A program made the position numbers and the translations under genes. Source: Symbiodinium natans (lineage: Eukaryota > Sar > Dinophyceae > Suessiales > Symbiodiniaceae). From it: a stretch of DNA of 64,000 bases. The stretch covers positions 149,235-213,234 of the forward strand of contig CAJNDS010002827.1 of the NCBI GenBank assembly GCA_905221605.1, read 5' to 3'. Shown here piece after piece: positions 47,528-57,423 of the stretch. How positions within the stretch are numbered: position 1 is the first letter of the stretch; every line of letters starts with the position of its first letter. The notes below the pieces were generated by a model that saw only the letters and a list, made by a program, of their open reading frames with translations, was not told the origin of the DNA and did not search any database.

Positions 47528-49451
47528 AACTTGGCCACGGACAAGCGACAGCTGGAGGCCTGCGGGTGGGAGCGTGCGGGGCGGGCAGGCCTTGGGCCAG
47601 AGCACGGGTCAAGGGGAGTGGATATGCAGCCTCCAGGGACGTGGAAAAACCGTTAGGTGCGTCTGGAGCCACCCCCCAAGGCAAATGACGTGGGGCGCAA
47701 GGGTGCCCCGGGCAGGATTTGCATATGCCGTCAAACGCACCCCGAGTGTATGCGATAGCCGTCCATTTAGGACGACGCCCGCCATAAGCGCAGCTTTGGA
47801 ATGCAGTAAACTGAAGTAGGTGCGCGATTCGTGCAAACATGGAAGTGCGCCAGTAAAGGCTTTGTCGGGGGTTCTCCACCCCGATGACAAGGTCGCGAGA
47901 AGCAGCCTCAAGAACCAGGTCAGACACACAGTCGTAGAGCTGATTAGCTAAGGTGACTCGGAGGAGGGCCTGCCCACTGAGCTGCGGTAATCCGTTCGGA
48001 AACTTTTCCGAGCGGAGAGGAGGGGGTCCAGGAACACCTTGAACTTCCCTTGCACGGCTGGCCGTTCCACACGGTGGAGCGAACCAAATGCCCACACAGT
48101 TAGGCATAAGAAGCCACCGTCGAACCAACTCGACGCCCTCAGTCGTACACAAGTCGATAAGATGAACATGACAGGCGGCGCCGGGAAGGCGTTTATGGTC
48201 AACCGCGACAGCATCAAACCCAAGCTGCTTTAGGCAGGCCGAGAGCCTGGACATACCGGAGAAGACCTCGATAATAAACGGTGGCCTTGAAGACTCCACA
48301 CTGGCAGACGGGGCGGGCCCTGGGGCAGGCTCCGGCGTGAGGCCCGTGACATCCGGAACGGCTGACAGCGCTGGGAGGAAGGCTGGTGGCAGGGCAAAGC
48401 CAAGCTCAAGGAGGGCCTGGGGAACCTCAAGCTTGACTGATGGCATATGAGGCAACGCATATGCTACCAGGACAACACGGCGGCCCTGCCATGGTTCAGT
48501 CATGTGCCAGTGGTCTTTAGCAGGCAGCTCGAGGCAGCCATCCTCGAAATTGAGCACACGACCCTGGACCGGAGAGCCTTGGACAGGCCGAATGTCTTGC
48601 CCCGGGCCTTCACACCAAACACCGCCCCCAGTGAAGCCGGAGATCTTGAAAACCAGATTGGGCGTTGGCCCATTGTGGGCATCACGGTGAGGCTCAGTAG
48701 GGATGTCACAAAATATGGCCAGAGAAGTGAAGACCGCAGCCGGCCGTCGTTGCCTAACGAACGCACAGAGGGCCTGCGTGACCTTTGGGAAACGAGAAAC
48801 GTTGGTCCGAAGGCCCAGCACACCCCCTCTCCGGAACATGCCAGTGAAAAACGAGCTACCCGACGCCGCCTTATGGGGAGCTTCGTGCGGAAGAAGCTCC
48901 CACAGGGAGAGCACAGACTGAGGTTCAATAAGCTGGCCCTGCAAAAGTTGCTCAGCAAGCTCTTCAGGGTCATCGCAAGCAACACATGAATTCAGCTGAG
49001 AGGTTGACACAGGAGTGACGGAAACTGGGGGCTCAACCTTGTGCACAGATTGACCGACCACAACGGGAGCCACAAAACCAGTTTCGACAAGCGGCGGAAC
49101 GGCTGTCAACACGGGCTCATCCGACGTTGAACTAACAAACTCCGTCTGGCACTGACTGTCACTCCTTGTGATCCTTGATAGGGTGCGGCTGGAAACACTT
49201 GCAACACAGGTGCTTGCGAGGGCATGTGGCTGCGGAACATTTGCACTTGTCCCCATGCAGATTGTAATCGAAACACAAGGGCTCACCTGTGGGAGCATTG
49301 GCCACACCGCCTTTCTGGAGGATCTCTTTTGGGACGCGAGCGCCGAGGGCGAACTTGCCTTTGCCTTTGCCGCCACCCTTGGGTCCACCCTTGACCCTTT
49401 TGTCACCAGGCTCAAGCTTTCGCTTGAGCTCGCGGCGCTCCTTGTTTCCAT
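47523..49451 (-). CDS. element B TET/JBP-like oxygenase fused to C5-methyltransferase-like domain
   Basis: 642 codons; the first ~95 overlap the Gag frame, so real coding starts near 49160 by frameshift. Oxygenase (about 195-335): FFTGMFRRGGVLGLRTNVSR, FCDIPTEPHRDAHNGPTPNL (His255, Asp257, Asn260), SGFTGGGVWCEGPG, AKDHWHMTEPW (His316), GRRVVLVAYALP (Arg324/325). Methyltransferase-like (about 390-600): IIEVFSGMSRLSACLKQLGF (motif I), WFAPPCGTASRAR (Cys461), VIGVENPRQSLYW (526-528), SCAYGGRRPKWTAIAY (motif VIII). The frame stops (TAG) at 47523, while RT is in another frame open from 47605, so about 80 nt overlap for frameshifting. Both domains keep their expected catalytic residues. Confidence 0.78.
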   Translation of the reverse strand: METRSAASSSESLSLVTKGSRVDPRVAAKAKASSPSALASQKRSSRKAVWPMLPQVSPCVSITICMGTSANVPQPHALASTCVASVSSRTLSRITRSDSQCQTEFVSSTSDEPVLTAVPPLVETGFVAPVVVGQSVHKVEPPVSVTPVSTSQLNSCVACDDPEELAEQLLQGQLIEPQSVLSLWELLPHEAPHKAASGSSFFTGMFRRGGVLGLRTNVSRFPKVTQALCAFVRQRRPAAVFTSLAIFCDIPTEPHRDAHNGPTPNLVFKISGFTGGGVWCEGPGQDIRPVQGSPVQGRVLNFEDGCLELPAKDHWHMTEPWQGRRVVLVAYALPHMPSVKLEVPQALLELGFALPPAFLPALSAVPDVTGLTPEPAPGPAPSASVESSRPPFIIEVFSGMSRLSACLKQLGFDAVAVDHKRLPGAACHVHLIDLCTTEGVELVRRWLLMPNCVGIWFAPPCGTASRAREVQGVPGPPPLRSEKFPNGLPQLSGQALLRVTLANQLYDCVSDLVLEAASRDLVIGVENPRQSLYWRTSMFARIAHLLQFTAFQSCAYGGRRPKWTAIAYTRGAFDGICKSCPGHPCAPRHLPWGVAPDAPNGFSTSLEAAYPLPLTRALAQGLPAPHAPTRRPPAVACPWPSW

Positions 49452-50295
49452 TGCCTTGCTTCTGTGGAAGCGGTATCAAGGCCATTGAAACATGGTAGCT
49501 TTCCAGCGCCGAGATCAACGCATCATCCATAGGGAAGCTTCCATCTGCGGCAGCGCGAGGCTGGACTCCCAGTTCAATCATGCGGACAAACACTTGTCTG
49601 TCTGCTTCCACCAACTGTGCAACGGAGCAACGCGCAAAACCCGGGGGAGGCTCCCTGTGGAGATTGCTGAACAGGCGGGAGATGTACTTCTCGTAGGCAT
49701 TGAACGAAAGGCACTGGGCAAACACATAGGCGATGCCCCTGCGGCGGAGAGCCTCCTGAACTTGCAGTGCGCTATGGGTTGGCATACTCATGGCATCATC
49801 TGTTTCTTTGATAACAAGTTTGGAACTCTCAAGTTCAAGCTGGCGGGATGCGCCCTTAGAGTGGGTGACTTCGTGTGTTCGCGACACACAGCGATCGGGG
49901 CTGAGGTACTTCAACTGATTGGCAGATTCTTGCCTGACGCAGTCTTCCAAGACACATCTCCCAGGCTCCATGCCCCCTTCAATGAGCACACCTGGAAGAC
50001 GACCTCTGAGTTGTTGCAAACGCCTTTCCCGTTCCGCCTCCGGCATTTTCCTGGAGGCGCCTTCCGGATCGGAAACTTGCAGGCGCAAGTCAGCCAACAC
50101 TAAGGTTTGTGCCTCAAAGACGAGGCGGCGTATGCACGCCTTGCCCGCTGCATTGGCTCCAGGTGCGGTAGTGGTGCAGAAGGCGCCCAGGCTAGTAAAT
50201 CCACCAACTCGAAGCTCAGCTAGCACAGCATCGGGGCACTTGATCTCGCGGGCGCGCTGGAGGAAGTGGGCCTCAGACTCAATCAAGGAAGACAT
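49159..50295 (-). CDS. element B Gag-like protein
   Basis: The best start is the ATG at 50295 (MSSLIESEAHFLQRAREIKC); the frame extends 8 codons upstream. It has the same plan as the element A protein: N-terminal helix pattern, central helical region (YISRLFSNLHREPPPGFARC), Gly/Lys-rich stretch (KGGPKGGGKGKGKFALG), and a C-terminal Cys/His cluster (LCFDYNLHGDKCKCSAATC, LCCKCFQPHPIKDH). The frame ends at 49159, next to the oxygenase frame. Intact. Confidence 0.65.
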   Translation of the reverse strand: MSSLIESEAHFLQRAREIKCPDAVLAELRVGGFTSLGAFCTTTAPGANAAGKACIRRLVFEAQTLVLADLRLQVSDPEGASRKMPEAERERRLQQLRGRLPGVLIEGGMEPGRCVLEDCVRQESANQLKYLSPDRCVSRTHEVTHSKGASRQLELESSKLVIKETDDAMSMPTHSALQVQEALRRRGIAYVFAQCLSFNAYEKYISRLFSNLHREPPPGFARCSVAQLVEADRQVFVRMIELGVQPRAAADGSFPMDDALISALESYHVSMALIPLPQKQGNGNKERRELKRKLEPGDKRVKGGPKGGGKGKGKFALGARVPKEILQKGGVANAPTGEPLCFDYNLHGDKCKCSAATCPRKHLCCKCFQPHPIKDHKE

Positions 50296-50728
50296 GGCAC
50301 AGGAAGCTACGCTGTCCAATCTACGAAGAAATCACCCTTGAACTCCGCCAAAGAGCAACACCAAGAAGACACAGAACAAACACCACACATCAAAGTACAT
50401 CAAGTGACATGTCCGCTTTCTACTACTGCGAGCCTGGGTTGAAACATCGCATTCACAACGCACCACACTCATGTTGCATGCATGGCCCCTGGGCCCCTAA
50501 TGCCTATAAAGCCCCTTGGCTAGGCATTGGCACCATGTGCCACAAGGCTCATAAGGGACCATGTCCTTGCCTTGAATCCAACACTCCGACATTTAGCCGG
50601 CAACAGCACATACTGCAGTCCACATTGCCTCACATTAGCCCCTGGGCACACAAGTCGCTACCATGTAGCAAACTCTTTTCTTCATCACAGCGATCAGAAA
50701 CGATCAAACGTCCTCCCGCCACAACTCG

Positions 50729-52947
50729 TCATAGGTTGCGCTTACATGTGCGACACTCAGGATTCATAAGATCCTCCTCTGAAGGCAAGACATACATAGC
50801 CGTGCGCGGACGTCCACACACTAGAATGTTGTCGCCATAGGCATGATGAAGAACTCCAGATCTGGAGTGTTTCACCCATGTACCAGTGCCTTGCACAGGG
50901 TTCACACCGGGAACAGACACACGGGCATCAACACGCACAGGACCCCGCGACGCTTGTGAATCACTTGACCCTGATGACTCACTCGAACTATCGGAGGACG
51001 ATGACTCTTCTTCACCTGAGCTTTCAACCTTGATCGCAGGTGCCAAGGAGGCGGCAGAGTTTGCCTGAACAGACACCACACTTTTGCTCTGCAACGGCCC
51101 GCCAGGTGGAGGCGGTTGAGGAGGGAAAGCCCACATTTGTCCCCGGGCTGCATCCGGGGAAAACTCAAGCTGTCTGATGGCATCCAAGACCGTTTCCAGC
51201 TCCCGCACGGGCCCCATGCTTAGCTCAACAGAGTACACGGCTTCCGTTCCTTCAACAGCTGTGACATGCCTGCCTAAGCAAGACCGCACCTCCTTCTTGG
51301 ACCCAGCCTTGCTGGCCCAAGAGATGCAAGTTCTCTTCAGGCTGTGCGAGGACACCACATTATCACCAAGCGCGAGCCTCAAGAAGGCGGAAACTTCCCC
51401 CGACGTAATGGCCCTGCGAGCCAGCACGCCATTGGCCAGTGGTGGACGGAAGAGGGCAGCACCAACATGTCCTTGCAACAGAAGACCAACTTTCTCAAAG
51501 GCACACTTGCATGATTCATCAACGGAATCAAGATTGGGAGCAGCTGAGCAACTCTTCTGGCTGCCCTGGCAGTTTTATGTTGCTTGACTCGGATTACCAC
51601 GTAGCCATCACGACCCTCTCCATCCACGTCCACGTATGCCACTTTACGGAAGTCAGATTGTCTAGCACGCGCATATAAGCACAGGAGACAATATCCAGCA
51701 AAGGCCCGATCCCAATCTGAGGTACCTTGTCCATGCAACAGTGAATGAAGGGTGCGGACCTGCGCCACAGTGAGCGGGGGAGCTTGCTTGAGATCCCCAA
51801 GGTTGGCCAACATACGCTCAGCCGCACCAACACACCTGCGACTCAGCTTGTTAGGGATGTTAGTAACATCCATCACGAAGTAAGCAAAACGCAAGGCCGA
51901 CAAGAAGGACGAAGCTTTGGAGGGCGGGGCTTGCGAGCCATCTAGGAACTGCATGTACCTCCAGGACATGTCGTCAGTAAAGGGGTCGAGGTTGGCACCA
52001 ACAATTGTGTCAAACCACCTCAGGAACGTGAGGATGCTACCCGCCCTTTTGGAGGCAGTTCCTGCAGCCCTCGACCCAATACACGCCTCCAATGCCAGCG
52101 GATCAACCTCACACTCCGGATGCATTTTGCGATTTCTACGCATGATAACAATCCACTTATCAACTGCAAGCCTCACTGCTTTACTTTGCTGGGCATCAAC
52201 GTCCACATCAGAGAGGACCTTGAAAACATTGGACGCGAGGTCACCAGACACGAACAGCTCCTCCGATTCATCCAAGGAAGCGAAAGGATCACACGGAGGC
52301 AACTGAGGGGTCCAGATCCCCGTCTCACGCATTGAAAGGGTTGGCATTTTGAGTTCAGAAAACACCGAGGACTCACCAAAGATTGCACTGACAGCAGGCA
52401 GCTCCCAAGGCAAAACAACATCAGACATGCCCCCATCCGCCAAACGCACAAAGTTGTCGGCGAACACATCACCCACGGTACGGGCCATTTTTGACGGGGG
52501 CTCGTCAACAGGAAGTTTCTCAGTCTCGGACAAATGAGGGTCAGCCTCTGAGGCGTCATGCTCCTCGGACTGGCTCGGCAGGTCATCACGCACACATGAC
52601 TTGCATGAAGTATGCTCAGAGCTGAGCTCAGACATGCCAGGGTTGACTTCAACCAAGAAGTCTTCCATCGCTGAGACAGGGGAGTTATCATCTCCCCAAT
52701 CTAGGGCATCATCTTCCGCATCCGACGGCCTTGGCAACACGAACAAAGGTCCAGAGGACTGCACACTAGGCCCAAAGGGAGGCAACTCCAAGTGAGCAAT
52801 AGGAAGGACTGGTGGTCCATCATCTTCGCTGACATGGCCAACCGAACCATCATCCCCCATTATATCCGGCAGACTGTCAGTAGACATGGCAGCAAAACAA
52901 GTCAACCTGGGAGAGGGAGCAGCTGGCGGTAACACGACTGCACCCAA
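50729..52947 (-). pseudogene. element B tyrosine recombinase, one frameshift
   Basis: 52947-51379 (first ATG near MSTDSLPDIMGDDG) carries the acidic N-terminus, core-binding domain and the first catalytic motifs: CLLCLYARARQSDFRKVAYV (Arg I) and VIRVKQHKTARAARR (Lys). The frame is lost near 51490. 51478-50729 continues with VVSSHSLKRTCISWASKAG (HxxK), RSCLGRHVTAVEG (His), EAVYSVELSMGP (Tyr) and the C-terminal Cys/His module (HSRSGVLHHAYGDN, LVCGRPRTAMY, CRTCKRN). A single indel separates the halves. The same HSLK variation in element A suggests a family trait. Confidence 0.75.
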
Positions 52948-53300
52948 TGGGCAGCAGCACCGAACCGATTCCAGTCAGACACCGTGAGGCAGAGAAGGAA
53001 CCTGGCCCCTTCACTCCGACTAATGAGGAGGCCACGGAAGCTGGGTTCGACAATGTAGCTGAAGATGTCAGGCGGTGCCGCAACACGGCGCTGAAGGTCC
53101 GGTACGTGATAGTGCAGGGGTCGAATGCGAACAGGCGCAAAGACAAAGGAGGGCACTGGCACACGGAAATCGTCTGATGACGATGTGGACACACTGGATG
53201 CGGACAGATCCATCCACCCCCCCGATCGCGGGGAAGCTTGCACGACACTAAAGCCTTAGCACCCAGTACAGAGCCACTAAATTAGACGCGGCCCCGAGCC

Positions 53301-53509
53301 TCAAAATTTTTGCACTGAGCTGTGGAGCCAGCGCTGCAAACACAGATCTCCAGCAAGCGAAGTTCCGCAAATTGCTGTTCGTAAAATCAAGCATGACAAG
53401 CAACAGAAACCTTTTGGGTTGCAAACCACGAACAAACGGCCCACACCGTTTTTCGAAGAGCCGATATGGAAGCAAGCGGTAAAACACCATTCGCTCGCGA
53501 ACAGTAAGC
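53301..53509 (-). repeat. element B split direct repeat A1 (5' end)
   Basis: 209 bp, identical to A2 at 23798-24006. Its outer edge abuts the copia C protease frame. Confidence 0.9.
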
Positions 53510-54264
53510 ATCTGGGGAAACAATCTTGCGAGTGGCCAACACAATCATCTCACGGCTGCCACTCACAGGCAACGGTCCACTCAGATCAGAAACATGAAAG
53601 ATGCTCTCGCACCACTCAAGAATCTCCCACTGATTGGGTTCAGAACACTTCACAGGGGTGCTTCTGAAACTGCAACCTTCATGGGGCAATGCCATCGTGA
53701 CGTCAACAAACCGGTTTCCAAACCCACGCACGCCAAACACATCTGTGCTGATTTGCACAAAGTAATCGGGCAGGGCCAAGTCACCAACAGTGCATTTCAC
53801 AGCACGGACACGGGATGTATCCTGCTGGACCACACGCACATGCAATCGTGCTGCAAGGCTGTTCTGCTTCAAGTACAACGGGATTTGAATCTCTCCATCG
53901 GGGCTGCAAAGACGCACGCTGCCATGTTCGTTCACCAAACTGAATCCTGCACGGTACAACTTCCCAACGGCAAGAAGAGGTGTGGTGATGTGAGGAGCAA
54001 CCAAGAACGTTTCGGTGAACGCAGGCTGCTCACCGAAGCTCAGCTCAGCCTCGCCTCGTCCCATGGACTAGCAGCTGATTTCCTTGTGCATCTTGGAAGC
54101 CTTTCCATGGCCTTCCAGAGGAAACTCCAAGCATGCTCAAGTTTTGCGGCAGACAAGAGGCATCAGCACCTGAGTCAACAATAACCTCGATCCGGGAGCA
54201 GCGCCGAGAAACCCGCCTCTTGGCAGGTCCCTGCAGCCCCTCCGCTGCAGACTGCCTAGCAGCC
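53510..54264 (-). pseudogene. copia C retropepsin-like aspartic protease
   Basis: Reading minus from about 54210: RIEVIVDSGADASCLPQNLS holds the catalytic Asp-Ser-Gly. LLVHGTRRG ends that frame near 54058. A one-base shift continues as GEAELSFGEQPAFTETFLVA, then ITTPLLAVGKLYRAGFSLVN and VRLCSPDGEIQIPLYLKQNS, the later strands and the copia-style sequence after protease. The frame runs to 53510, where element B begins. Upstream Gag is absent after about 54264 (in-frame stop near 54255). Confidence 0.75.
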
Positions 54265-54849
54265 TAGCAATTCTCTTGTTGGCCGGCTCTGGCTAAAGCC
54301 CAGTAGCAAGGAAGCCTCCTTGCAGGGTTTGTGGCATCCAAGCTGCAGCATGTCCAAACGCCTGCTTTGTCCCTGCAGCCGCAAGCTGCAGGCTGCCAAG
54401 AAGGCTTCTTGGCCAGTCCTTGCAAATTGCATAAGGATAGGTTACCGGCTTCATTGTCCTGCATGAACTGGGCTATGCTTTCGCCGATAATCTCATTAGT
54501 ACGCTGACACAAGCTGTTGATACTGAAAGCAATGGAAGTAAGATTGACAAGCGCCTCTGTGCTGTTGTTCTCTCTTGGCTCGCAACCATGAGAAGGTACA
54601 CCATGGAGGAACAATGTACCTGGCAGAGAAACCGAATCGGAACAAACACGTTGCTAAACTTGCCTTGCTTGCCTCGCGCATTTGGTTCAATGTTCCGCGC
54701 GTCCTCATGCCCAAAACGCTGCCAGAATGGTGGATGAACTGATAAAGCCAAGGTGTGTTGTCACGAGAGCAACTTGCGGATAGAAGTGAGAAACCCTCTC
54801 TCTTCACTCATAAGATCGAGTGCACAGGGAGTCACTTTCGCCAACATAA
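54265..54849. other. unassigned stretch
   Basis: No recognised gene. Several short complementary stretches of CTGCAG/CTTGC near 54250-54420 could fold. Confidence 0.4.
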
Positions 54850-55562
54850 ATGCCTCCCATAACCAAATCCTTGCAACTTTGGACCCAGACGTCAGGCATG
54901 CCTAATGTCGCCCTTTTTCCTAAGATGTGCCATTGCGGAAGCTTACATCTTCAGGTTACGACTATCAGACCCGTGCCTGCGTTCACTCCACTTATTGTGG
55001 AGCTCAAGCCCTTTCAAGATACCCACCTTGTCGCTCAATTCGACGGTAGCTGCTTTGTCCAGGAAGGCATAGGCGGGGCAGGAGGTGTCATTGGGCCCCT
55101 GCGCCAACACCCAACATCTTGGAAACCATTACAGTGCCTCTTCAACCCTGCCCCGACTCAATGTTTGCGGAAATTGTTGCGGCTGTCGAAACCACTACTA
55201 AAACTCTTGAGCTTGCCGCTTGTAAGGGCATCCAAGAAGTGGTCATTCAAAAAGACTGCCTTAACATTGTAACACATTTTGCGGGCGCCAGTCGCATCCA
55301 CAGAGCTGACCTTGTAAGGAAGCTAGATTCCCTTTGGCAATTACTTGCGCAATCATCAGTCAAAGTCCATTGGTCATATGTGCCTCGAATAGGCAATAAA
55401 GTCGCTGATCATCTTGCTGGACTAGCCGCTGACAGCGTCAAATCTGATAGTGGTAGGGAAGAAGAAGTCTTCTTCAATGGTAATGAAAGCAGGCCCGAGC
55501 TGCTTGTTAACACTTTTCGTTATCCTCCCATTACAATCCACCCTCTTGGCAGACACGAATGA
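54850..55562 (+). pseudogene. RNase H (type 1) fragment
   Basis: Two plus frames with a shift near 55115: TPLIVELKPFQDTHLVAQFD and FDGSCFVQEGIGGAGGVIG (first Asp), then METITVPLQPCPDSMFAEIV (Glu), EVVIQKDCLNIVTHFAG (Asp) and YVPRIGNKVADHLAGLAADS (Asp). The spacing matches the RNase H domain found at the C-terminus of some non-LTR elements and in plant-like RNase H-like genes. No RT is found upstream. The tail after 55440 is unrecognised. Confidence 0.7.
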
Positions 55563-56089
55563 AATCTCTCGAGGCCCCAACTGTGGCGCAGGGAACTTCT
55601 GGTCAAACATTGCATCTATCATAAAATCGTCGCCCCTCCTGAGTTGGAAACCTCTTGGCCTGGATTGGTCATGTATAGGAGAGCTTCTAAATTCCCTCAG
55701 GGATGGTACCATGCCCTTCGACACTGGCAAACTGGCAATCAAGTCCGCTGTCTTGCCTGAGGCCCGAACGCCTTTGACGTTCACATGAAGGGGTCACACT
55801 ACCCTCTTGCGCTTCCTTACTTGTGCCTCCACACGGTTTCAACCTCTTCCCTCTCTCCACGAGGCACGAGAAATTTTTCGCACGACACTTGCCCACGCCC
55901 CCAAATCACCAAGCATTGCTTTAACGGGCTGTTGGAATGCCTGCCACGCGTTGTACTGCCAGGGTTCTACTTTGTTCTTGTCGTGAACTGAGAGGGGCCT
56001 GTTTCACCCTTAGGATTAGGACGTCCTTTGCTTTGTTGTTTGGTTGTTTTGCGCTGTTGGCAGTTCTTGTGTTGCGTTGCTTGTTTGCA

Positions 56090-56175
56090 GTAGCATGTTT
56101 CACTTCCGACCCATCCCACAAGACCGACCTACTGAGCTGCTAACGTAAAGAGGCGCCCACTTGAAAAAAAAGAAA
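56090..56175 (-). repeat. tRNA-derived SINE-like copy, minus orientation
   Basis: The minus strand reads a T run, CAAGTGGGCGCCTCTTTACG, then TAGCAGCTCAGTAGG (A-box-like), GGTCTTGT and AAGTGAAAC. It shares blocks with 56428-56482 and 62449-62535. GCCTCTTTA..AGCTCAGTAGG resembles the 5' half of eukaryotic elongator tRNA-Met. Confidence 0.5.
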
Positions 56176-56427
56176 AAAGAGCAGCCTGTAGGTTCTTCTC
56201 GCCGCAAAAGTTGGGTTTGAGGATCGGTGGACACTTCAAATTATTCCCAGTTCTTGATGACCGTTTGGCACCACTGTGGGTGCGGCAGAAGCGGCTGCCC
56301 TGCTGCGCGGCCGCCGAAACCGCCGTTCAGCGCCCTCGTTGAAGCTTCATCCTGCCCGCCTGCCGCGCCGATCCGCGCAGCGTTCTTGGTGGACCGTTGC
56401 AAGGTGCTTCCACAGTGGCCTACAAGG

Positions 56428-56482
56428 TTTTTTTTTCAAGCGGACGCCCCTTTACCACATCAGTGGGTCAGTCTATCGCGGA
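56428..56482 (+). repeat. tRNA-derived SINE-like copy, truncated
   Basis: A T run, CAAGCGGACGCCCCTTTACC, then CATCAGTGGGTCAGTC. It matches the head of the 56090-56175 copy, in the opposite orientation. Confidence 0.45.
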
Positions 56483-57048
56483 CAAAAATCGTTGCTTCTG
56501 GCTCCACTGTTTCTCCAAGAACCTCAGCGACTTTTCTGCCACGCAGCAGTGAAAAGGACTGGCCATTCGCCCATAAGCGCAGAAAGATGCCCATCAGCAC
56601 CTCCAAAAAGATGCTGCAGCAGAGGTTTTGAAGGAAGGTAGGGTCCTGCTGTGTGCGAGGGTCACTTGTACTCACAGCATTCGAAGGGATGCCCGCCGCA
56701 CAGGGGAAGATCGTGGCTGATCGCTGACTTTTATCATGTTTGGCTTGTTCAGATTTGTTTGCTTCGAAGTGATTGGTGACTCCATTCTCGATGTTTTCGG
56801 AATCGGGGTAGCACGGGTCCCTGCCAAGAAGGAAAGGGACACGCACCAACTCGATCCACGCTTGTTGCAGCAACGTATGGGAGCCTGACTGCGCACTTGG
56901 GATTTAACTATTCTTTGCTGGCCCATTTTCTTGGGGATTTAGAGGTTATTTTGATGAACGCCAGGCCTCAATGCCATACCCGACACCATGTTCACACCTG
57001 CCAGCCTGCCCAGGCACTGCATCAACAACTCCCATGGGGTAGGTCCGG

Positions 57049-57423
57049 CCTCGATGATTTTCCTTGGAAATCATGCGAGTCTGTTTTTTTGCCCAATACG
57101 TTTCTTTTAATCGAGTGTGCGTGAGTCGGAAGCTCCTGGAAGCAATACTAGCGTACGCAGGCTGTAGCGTGAAAAGTCGAAGGTCCCTCTGGTACCTTTT
57201 CCCTTGAAAGCACGAACCCAAACCTATCTCAACCAAGTGCGGACACACTCTTTTTCACTCCCAGGCCTTGAGCCAAAAGTCACGAAGTGCGCAAACTAAA
57301 CGAATTCACATGTGAGCTAAAACTCAGCTTCAGAACAAAGTTCCTACACACTGCATACTCACTCAAAGTAGCGTACTGGGCAAAAACATACTCGTATGAT
57401 TTCCTAGGGAAATCATCGAGAAA
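57049..57423. repeat. imperfect inverted repeat with ~240-bp loop
   Basis: CTCGATGATTTTCCTTGGAA and the following ~45 nt (57051-57115) are complementary, with a few mismatches, to 57355-57420 (read in reverse: CTCGATGATTTCCCTAGGAA, then ATCATACGAGTATG). A foldback or MITE-like origin is possible. Confidence 0.55.
57267..57278 (-). other. DinoSL-like 12-mer
   Basis: The minus strand reads TTTTGGCTCAAG, the exact 3' 12 nt of the spliced leader; the upstream bases do not match. Confidence 0.3.

Larger units (their letters stand above)
23474..53509 (-). mobile_element. tyrosine-recombinase retrotransposon B (DIRS/PAT/Ngaro-like) with TET/JBP-methyltransferase ORF
   Basis: Minus-strand order: A1 repeat, YR recombinase (52947-50729), Gag-like (50295-49159), oxygenase plus methyltransferase (49451-47523), RT/RNase H (47605-47380, 38562-36332 and 24312-24204), then B1-A2-B2 repeats. 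Split direct repeats in the A1...B1-A2-B2 arrangement are typical of PAT/Ngaro-type elements, as is insertion without target duplication. Subtracting the nested LINE and element A leaves about 9.0 kb. It is interrupted twice and its YR ORF is frameshifted, but the split repeats show no differences. Confidence 0.85.
20772..54264 (-). mobile_element. Ty1/copia-like element C, outermost shell of the nest, split by element B
   Basis: Protease at 54264-53510 and integrase/RT/RNase H at 23473-20772 are the two halves of one minus-strand copia element. Removing 23474-53509 joins CCAACCCAAG to ATCTGGGG, and the reading frame continues from KIVSPD into LGLVVASDSAESSRP without loss or duplication. Gag is missing at the 5' side and the RNase H 3' end is truncated at 20772. 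Frameshifts are frequent, so it was old when invaded or has decayed since. Confidence 0.75.

Noticed and set aside
53594-54184. Plus-strand 196-codon ORF
   Set aside because: Antisense of the copia C protease frame with no motif of its own.
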